Assembly: GCF_002263495.1 (NCBI RefSeq)
Contig: NZ_CP022753.1
Span: 496,001 to 560,000, forward strand
DNA: 64,000 nucleotides
Origin: Nocardiopsis gilva YIM 90087
Lineage (GTDB): Bacteria; Actinomycetota; Actinomycetes; Streptosporangiales; Streptosporangiaceae
Direction of reading: 5' to 3'
The notes under the pieces were generated by a model. That model made no database searches and was not told the DNA's origin. It saw nothing but the letters and a program-made list of their open reading frames with translations. Positions 63,600 to 64,000 of the stretch are shown one piece after another. The translations under genes were made by a program, and so were the position numbers. Each line of letters starts with the position of its first letter. The stretch's first letter is position 1.

Positions 63600-63639
63600 C
63601 ACCACGACCCCGCCTCACCGTAGGAAAGAGCAACATACG

Positions 63640-64000
63640 ATGCGCGTTCTCCTGACGTCGTTCTCCGTAGCGTCGCACTACCACAACCTGGTCCCCCTGG
63701 CCTGGGCGCTCGCCGCCGCCGGACACGAGGTGCGGGTGGCCAGCCAGCCCGCCCTGACCGAGGCCATCCTGCACTCCGGCATGGTCCCGGCACCGGTCGG
63801 CCAGGACCACGCCATCAGCGACCTCCGCGACCACATCGTCAACCGCACCGGCCAGGCCGACGTGCAGGCGCCGCGGATGCCCGACGACATGGAGGCCCCG
63901 CTCACCTGGGATGACGTGCTCGGGTTCGAGACGGTGGCCACCTCGCTGGTGCTGTCGCTCATCAACAACGACCCCACCATCGACGACCTGGTCGCCTTCA
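63640..64000 (+). CDS. Activator-dependent glycosyltransferase, N-terminal part
   Basis: 120 codons visible, truncated by the window end. Starts MRVLLTSFSVASHYHNLVP and continues AWALAAAGHEVRVASQPAL, the N-terminal domain of EryCIII/DesVII/DnrS-type GT1 enzymes. It should attach the deoxyaminosugar to a polyketide aglycone, with the P450-like protein as helper. GGAAAG precedes the ATG. Confidence 0.92.
   Translation, partial: MRVLLTSFSVASHYHNLVPLAWALAAAGHEVRVASQPALTEAILHSGMVPAPVGQDHAISDLRDHIVNRTGQADVQAPRMPDDMEAPLTWDDVLGFETVATSLVLSLINNDPTIDDLVAF

Overview
The window is high-GC DNA from a filamentous or filament-related actinomycete. I would guess family Nocardiopsaceae (Nocardiopsis or Streptomonospora type), but the family is an inference. 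Signs of an actinomycete are the fhaA-fhaB-pstP-rodA-pbpA-pknA-pknB cell-wall/kinase cluster, the proteasome activator Bpa, frequent GTG starts, ATGA or GTGA stop-start overlaps inside operons, and several genes with a TANNNT box 6-8 nt before the start codon (leaderless transcripts). The kinase cluster, serS and pheA suggest a core part of the chromosome.

Layout. 1-12471 (minus): the growth and division kinase cluster, read right to left as fhaA, fhaB, pstP, rodA, pbpA, pknA, then a second rodA-pbpA pair, then pknB running off the left edge. 12726-23978: housekeeping genes: tRNA-Leu, a TenA-like enzyme, an SSI-type inhibitor lipoprotein, a rhodanese, a PAS/GAF histidine kinase, an anti-sigma kinase and a STAS antagonist, a family-2 glycosyltransferase, pheA, two tiny ORFs, serS, bpa and a quinone oxidoreductase. 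24251-29589: a MinD/ParA-like ATPase with a very long Pro/Gln-rich N-terminus, a phosphorothioate-DNA-type HNH restriction enzyme, and a GntR/membrane-protein pair with a clear dyad operator.

30118-44156 is the most unusual region: a thiol-redox and probably copper-handling island. It encodes two CcdA-type electron carriers, one peroxiredoxin-like and two TlpA-like proteins, a glutaredoxin-like protein, SCO1, a cupredoxin-like lipoprotein, a His-rich anchored protein, several Cys/Met-rich small proteins, two BlaI/CopY-type repressors (one with an intact M56 membrane protease, one with a wrecked M56 remnant), a class E-type sortase and a tRNA-dependent cyclodipeptide synthase. Seven copies of one dyad, RMCTA-N7-TAGGTGTA (one copy weaker), lie before nearly every transcription unit of the island and nowhere else that I noticed. 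I read this as one BlaI/M56-controlled regulon that includes the cyclodipeptide synthase.

44518-55333: tRNA-Ser, a serine beta-lactamase-like hydrolase, an acetyltransferase, a LysR regulator, allantoicase, a hotdog thioesterase, a second DNA clamp (dnaN paralogue), an IS481-type element inserted exactly at a CTAG that serves as stop codon on both strands, a PPOX-fold protein, five phased DnaA-box-like sequences, and a DUF2786 protein. 55334-64000: the edge of a natural-product cluster. It makes a dTDP-deoxyaminosugar (rfbA, rfbB, 3,5-epimerase, 4-ketoreductase, 2,3-dehydratase, 3-aminotransferase) and begins a glycosyltransferase with its heme-less P450-like helper. The enzyme set fits a 2,3,6-trideoxy-3-aminohexose of daunosamine type.
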